A stretch of DNA of 11,330 nt, taken from positions 1-11,330 of the forward strand of contig JAIRLS010000327.1 in assembly GCA_031259205.1 (NCBI GenBank), given 5' to 3'. This document shows, in pieces, positions 8,639 to 11,330 of the stretch. Source of the DNA: Bacteroidales bacterium. Lineage in GTDB: Bacteria; Bacteroidota; Bacteroidia; Bacteroidales; UBA4181. Numbering within the stretch: position 1 is the stretch's first letter; the number at the start of each line of letters is the position of its first letter. Made by a program: the position numbers and the translations under genes. The notes under the pieces were generated by a model. The model had not been told where the DNA came from, ran no database searches, and was given only the letters and a program-made list of their open reading frames with translations.

Positions 8639-8646
8639 CAAAAATA
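8639..8646 (-). promoter_or_regulatory. Possible comEC promoter (-7 element)
   Basis: On the minus strand this reads TATTTTTG, an exact TAnnTTTG. Transcription would start near 8632, about 15 bases before the ATG at 8617 and downstream of the TTG at 8650. A clear -33 TTG is not visible at the expected distance, and the area is AT-rich, so chance matches are likely. Confidence 0.4.
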
Positions 8647-8678
8647 TCAAAAAAAAGTTTATGATGTTAAAAAAATAC

Positions 8679-8686
8679 TACTTTTG
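8679..8686 (+). promoter_or_regulatory. Promoter of a short leader or small-RNA transcript
   Basis: TACTTTTG followed by CAG is an exact, typical Bacteroidota -7 element. The -33 region is weaker: TTTA at 8658-8661, with a 17-base spacer. It drives the plus strand, away from comEC, with a predicted start at about 8691-8693. The first intact gene in that direction begins only at 8880, and a strong terminator lies between. Confidence 0.55.
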
Positions 8687-8691
8687 CAGTT

Positions 8692-8850
8692 GGAAATAAG
8701 AAAAAGACTTTTCGGGGAGAAGGGGTTTTTACCACTTCTTCAGAAAAGAAATGTTGTAATAAATTTGTTTAATAAAGTATTAATTTCTGTCCGAAGAAAA
8801 GGGTATACTAAAAAGAAGTTGAGCAAATTTATGCTCGACTTCTTTTTTTT
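8692..8850 (+). ncRNA. Candidate structured leader or small RNA ending in a terminator
   Basis: A transcript from the 8679-8686 promoter would be about 155-160 nt. It can fold into one long imperfect rod: TACC 8730-8733 with GGTA 8802-8805, TTCTTC 8736-8741 with GAAGAA 8793-8798, AGAAAT 8747-8752 with ATTTCT 8783-8788, and TAATA 8757-8761 with TATTA 8778-8782, separated by small internal loops. A terminator follows. An extra pairing of the U-run before 8730 with the A-run at 8810-8814 would compete with the base of the terminator stem. It could be an independent small RNA or an attenuated leader of the gene at 8880. I do not recognise an RNA family. Part of the stretch is open as a 64-codon frame that ends at 8878, but that frame has no protein-like features. 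Confidence 0.4.
8811..8850 (+). terminator. Strong rho-independent terminator upstream of the L17 fusion gene
   Basis: Arms 8811-8825 and 8832-8846 pair over 15 positions with a single U-G wobble (8820 with 8837) around a six-base loop, and the T-run continues to 8850. It ends only 29 bases before the ATG at 8880. The upstream comEC gene is on the other strand, so this terminator serves a plus-strand transcript that starts in the intergenic region. Because of the flanking A and T runs it could also act in the reverse direction. Confidence 0.8.
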
Positions 8851-8851
8851 G

Positions 8852-8859
8852 TATTTTTG
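8852..8859 (+). promoter_or_regulatory. Likely promoter (-7 element) of the L17-nuclease fusion gene
   Basis: TATTTTTG matches TAnnTTTG exactly and begins two bases after the terminator T-run. The -33 position falls on TTTA (8828-8831, spacer 20), one base from TTTG and inside the terminator loop. Transcription would start near 8866, leaving a leader of about 14 bases. AGGA at 8861-8864 lies just before a three-codon frame (ATG AGA AAA TAA, 8867-8878) that ends one base before the real ATG at 8880. Confidence 0.5.
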
Positions 8860-8879
8860 TAGGAAAATGAGAAAATAAT

Positions 8880-11105
8880 ATGAGACACAATAATAAAATC
8901 AATCATTTAGGTCGTACTCACGCTCACAGAGAATCTTTATTCTCGAATATGGCAGTTTCTTTGATAATGCACAAACGCATATTTGTAACATTGGCAAAAG
9001 CAAAAGAACTTCGCTGTTATATTGAGCCTATAATTACAAAGAGTAAAACAGACACAACCCATTCCCGACGTATAGTTTTTAGCAAATTACGTGATAAATA
9101 CGCAGTAACAGAGTTATTTCAAAATGTTTCTCAAAAAATTGGCGACCGTCCGGGTGGATACACTCGTATCATAAAAACCGGTAATCGAAAAGGTGATAAC
9201 GCTTCAATGTGCTTTATTGAATTGGTTGACTATAATGAATTGATGTTGAAAGATGTCAAAAAAGCTACAACGAGAACACGTCGTTCAAGAGGCGGAAGAC
9301 AGAAAACTATTGAGGCAATAGAAACAAAAAAGGTTAGTAACGCAGCTATTCCACAAGTTGCTTATGAGAGTGCTAAAATAGTTCAATTAGTTGGATTTAG
9401 AGAAATATATCGGGAACAAGAAATCCCAACAATAGAATCTCTTTTAGTAAATATTCCAAGAGAAAAAATAATCGATGTTGCGAAATGTCTCATAAATTTG
9501 TACAAAAACGCCGATATTAACGGTATGCAGAAATTTTTCTCTTCTCAAAACAAAACCTTAAAAGACGACTTTAATAATCGTTTTTCAAAATTACAAATAT
9601 CCAAACCTAATGTGTCTTTTAATTTTTGTGCAATTCAAACAGCCACAGAGCTGTTGAAACAATCATTTGCAATACCATATAAGCAACAAGAGGCAATTGA
9701 GGCTGGTTTTGAAGAAAATATATTGAAGGCAATACTTGTAATCAATGATAGAATCATGGATTTTAAACCCAAAATACCTGTAAGCGACCCACAAGAACAA
9801 TTAGCAGAATTGATGGTTGTCAATTCCTTTTCTCAAAAGGATATTAATAATTTTGATTATAATGAGGTCTTTAGAGAGGCTTTTACAAAAAGCCTTGATT
9901 TGTTTGAATACATATCAACCGATACTTATTTTACTCCTATATATCAACGATTTTTAGGCAAACTACAAATCAATGATTACAAAGAATATATAACAACCAT
10001 ATTGGGATTATTTGGAATTATTCGCCAAAACGTACAGCAAAATAAGCAAAATAATGAGCCTGAACAATGGGCGGGTACATTTCAGTATGACCCTGCAAAT
10101 GATACTGATAAATTAATTCACACAAGCGTTTTAGATTATATATCTATCCCTGTAAATAAGGATGTGGCTCTATCTGAAAACGAAGACTATAAAGTTTTTA
10201 GAGATAAGCCATTAATAAAAATACCTGATAGTTCTTATGAAATTGTTAATGTCGGGTTTTTATTGGAACGTCTGTTTTCAAGTCTGTATTTCGATTTTAA
10301 AACCATTGCAAAAGAATTGGATTTGAGCGATTTTGAAGGTAAGTATAAAGAAAATTTTATGGAAAAAACATTGCTTTGCAAATATCTTGAAATGATAAAT
10401 CAATCAAAAAGATATATGGCAATGAGCAGTGAAGATTCTTTGAAAATCAGCACATCAAGAGGAGAACCCGATTATTATCTGAAATCAAAGGATGATAATG
10501 TTATATTGTTTGAAAACAAAGACATATTGATTAATGGAGCAGTTAAAGAATCAAGAGATTTAGATAAAATAATTGCTGAATATAAAAATAAGTTACTTTT
10601 AAAAACCCATAGTAATGGAAAATCTCTCAACAATCCTAAACCTGAAGGGATTGGACAATTAGTTGAGCAAATCAAGAAAATACAAGGAGAAAACGCTTTT
10701 TGGGATAAATATGTTGCGAAAGAAAGTAAAATTTATCCGGTTCTTGTTGTAGGTGATTCAAAAATTTTACCTGATGGACTGACTTTTCTGATGCAAAAAT
10801 GGTATGAAGAACGTTGTTTTTCAGAAAAAGTCAATACAGCTAATTTACTCCAACTGATAGTAATGTCTATTTCTACTCTATTACTCTATTCTAAAGAATT
10901 TGAAGAAAAAGGATTCGAGCATTATTTTGAAGAATATTATTCAAGTATTAAAGCAGCAAAAGAGAGAAATAGTGGAGATGTATTACAAAATGCAGTAAAT
11001 GCAACTCTTTCTTTTTCTGATTATATGCAAAAGGCTCATGTAAAGAATTTTGTAGATATTTTTAATTTATATAAAGGAAAATTATTCCCAGGGCATAAAA
11101 AATAA
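8880..11105 (+). CDS. Ribosomal protein bL17 domain fused to a putative PD-(D/E)XK nuclease
   Basis: This 741-residue protein has a ribosomal-protein head and a non-ribosomal body. Residues 1-~120 are a full bL17 domain: MRHNNKINHLGRTHAHR start, LSNMA-like FSNMAVSL, AKAKELRCYIEPIITKSKTD, and the signature PGGYTRIIKTGNRKGDNA (91-108) with FIELVD. A basic tail (127-141, KKATTRTRRSRGGRQ) is typical of Bacteroidales L17. Normal L17 ends near here (about 125-165 residues). Residues ~150-480 are mostly helical, with a mixed segment at ~400-480 (FRDKPLIKIPDSSYEIVN). Residues ~485-640 look like a PD-(D/E)XK nuclease core: E529-P530-D531, then E545-N-K547 after a hydrophobic strand (VILF), then a Q-L helix (GIGQLVEQIKKI, 591-602). 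The C-terminus is helical. No signal peptide or membrane helix is seen, so it should be cytoplasmic. G+C is about 36% in sampled L17 lines and 28% in sampled nuclease lines, against ~50% in neighbours, with frequent ATA codons. This points to transfer. The L17 call is firm, the nuclease call probable, the role unknown. Confidence 0.88.
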   Translation: MRHNNKINHLGRTHAHRESLFSNMAVSLIMHKRIFVTLAKAKELRCYIEPIITKSKTDTTHSRRIVFSKLRDKYAVTELFQNVSQKIGDRPGGYTRIIKTGNRKGDNASMCFIELVDYNELMLKDVKKATTRTRRSRGGRQKTIEAIETKKVSNAAIPQVAYESAKIVQLVGFREIYREQEIPTIESLLVNIPREKIIDVAKCLINLYKNADINGMQKFFSSQNKTLKDDFNNRFSKLQISKPNVSFNFCAIQTATELLKQSFAIPYKQQEAIEAGFEENILKAILVINDRIMDFKPKIPVSDPQEQLAELMVVNSFSQKDINNFDYNEVFREAFTKSLDLFEYISTDTYFTPIYQRFLGKLQINDYKEYITTILGLFGIIRQNVQQNKQNNEPEQWAGTFQYDPANDTDKLIHTSVLDYISIPVNKDVALSENEDYKVFRDKPLIKIPDSSYEIVNVGFLLERLFSSLYFDFKTIAKELDLSDFEGKYKENFMEKTLLCKYLEMINQSKRYMAMSSEDSLKISTSRGEPDYYLKSKDDNVILFENKDILINGAVKESRDLDKIIAEYKNKLLLKTHSNGKSLNNPKPEGIGQLVEQIKKIQGENAFWDKYVAKESKIYPVLVVGDSKILPDGLTFLMQKWYEERCFSEKVNTANLLQLIVMSISTLLLYSKEFEEKGFEHYFEEYYSSIKAAKERNSGDVLQNAVNATLSFSDYMQKAHVKNFVDIFNLYKGKLFPGHKK

Positions 11106-11152
11106 TAAACTTTTTCATCCTGTTCACAAAGGTATATTCCAAGAAAAAAACG

Positions 11153-11246
11153 GCAAGCCTGAACCCTTCTGGTTTCCTCAAAATTTCTTCCTTTCCGGTA
11201 CGGAAAGGAAGAAATTTTGGGAAAGGCTTGCTTTATTTTTTCTTTT
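11153..11246 (+). terminator. Large nested hairpin terminator after the fusion gene
   Basis: An outer 7-bp stem (GCAAGCC 11153-11159 with GGCTTGC 11225-11231) encloses a perfect 19-bp inner inverted repeat (11179-11197 with 11201-11219, three-base loop). TTTCC 11173-11177 and GGAAA 11220-11224 extend the inner stem across a one-base bulge. AACC 11162-11165 and GGTT 11171-11174 could form a small side hairpin that competes with that extension. A T-rich run (11232-11246) follows the outer stem. It lies 47 bases after the stop of the fusion gene and 21 bases before the next ATG, and most simply terminates the fusion transcript. The stem is unusually long for a plain terminator, so a regulatory leader of the next gene or a small inverted-repeat element is also possible. 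Confidence 0.65.
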
Positions 11247-11267
11247 CATAAGAGGGTTGTTTACAAG

Positions 11268-11330
11268 ATGAAAAAGAAATGGATTATTCAAACGCCGGAA
11301 AATAATTGTCGTTCAACATCTTTTCAATAT
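11268..11330 (+). CDS. 5' end of an unidentified gene, cut off by the window edge
   Basis: ATG at 11268-11270 opens a frame that stays open to the last base: 21 codons starting MKKKWIIQTPENN. The start is plausible for a cytoplasmic protein, and it follows a strong terminator, but there is too little sequence to identify a family. The opening faintly recalls the start of some RecJ exonucleases, which is not enough for a call. No clear promoter is seen in the 21 bases between the terminator and the ATG. Confidence 0.4.
   Translation, partial: MKKKWIIQTPENNCRSTSFQY

Noticed and set aside
8692..8850. 6S RNA
   Set aside because: The rod-like fold with internal loops is reminiscent, but I cannot see a conserved 6S core and the transcript is short for the family. 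It is left as an unassigned candidate RNA.
8684..8878. 64-codon plus-strand frame between comEC and the L17 fusion
   Set aside because: It begins inside a promoter -7 element, runs through the terminator hairpin and its T-run, and its translation is lysine-rich and low in complexity. A structured non-coding transcript explains the region better.
8880..9320. Reading the L17 part as the ordinary rplQ gene with a separate gene downstream
   Set aside because: No stop codon or new start separates the two parts. The frame is continuous to 11105, and codon use and context do not fit the housekeeping copy. A sequencing or assembly join cannot be fully excluded from the sequence alone.
8651..11267. 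Insertion sequence or integrative element boundaries around the fusion gene
   Set aside because: I found no matching terminal inverted repeats, target-site duplications, tRNA gene or recombinase at the edges.
11268..11330. recJ
   Set aside because: The first residues (MKKKWIIQ) faintly resemble the start of some RecJ proteins, but 21 codons without a motif do not support the name.
1..11330. CRISPR array, tRNA or rRNA genes
   Set aside because: No regularly spaced repeats and no cloverleaf or rRNA-like conserved stretches were seen on either strand.

Overview
The window looks like a chromosomal segment of a Bacteroidota bacterium, most likely of the order Bacteroidales. The evidence is a set of Bacteroidota-type promoters (TTG/TTTG, about 20 bases, then TAnnTTTG), several lipoproteins, a PorW/SprE-type TPR lipoprotein, a Bacteroidota-style ComEC, and a ribosomal L17 domain with the basic tail typical of this order. 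The core genes run at about 45-60% G+C in the 60-base lines I counted by hand. No tRNA, rRNA, CRISPR array, complete insertion sequence or transposase gene is visible.

Layout from left to right: a LytTR response regulator (70-813, +); a long TPR lipoprotein of the PorW/SprE family linked to type IX secretion (903-3545, +); a 482-base gap with no intact gene but a clear promoter at its right end; a lipoprotein joining two phosphoesterase folds, an endonuclease/exonuclease/phosphatase domain and a calcineurin-like metallophosphoesterase (4028-5884, +); a small lipoprotein with a short collagen-like Gly-X-Y tract (6053-6520, +); comEC, convergent with it (6524-8617, -); an intergenic region that appears to encode a short structured transcript ending in a strong terminator (about 8692-8850, +); a 741-codon gene (8880-11105, +); a large nested hairpin terminator; and the first 21 codons of a gene that runs off the right edge.

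The most striking feature is the gene at 8880-11105. Its first ~125-145 residues are a nearly complete ribosomal protein bL17, continuous in one frame with ~590 residues that are not ribosomal. The distal part carries a PD-(D/E)XK nuclease signature (P530-D531 ... E545-N-K547). The gene is AT-rich (about 36% G+C in sampled L17 lines and 28% in sampled nuclease lines), uses many ATA codons, lies outside the usual rpoA-rplQ context and is bracketed by terminators. I read it as an acquired stand-alone module in which a ribosomal-protein mimic is tethered to a putative nuclease. An antiphage or other conflict role is a reasonable hypothesis, but nothing in the window proves it.

The remaining genes do not form one pathway. 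The regulator and the PorW-like gene are adjacent and co-oriented, so a regulatory link is possible but not shown. The two middle lipoproteins and comEC appear to be independent units.
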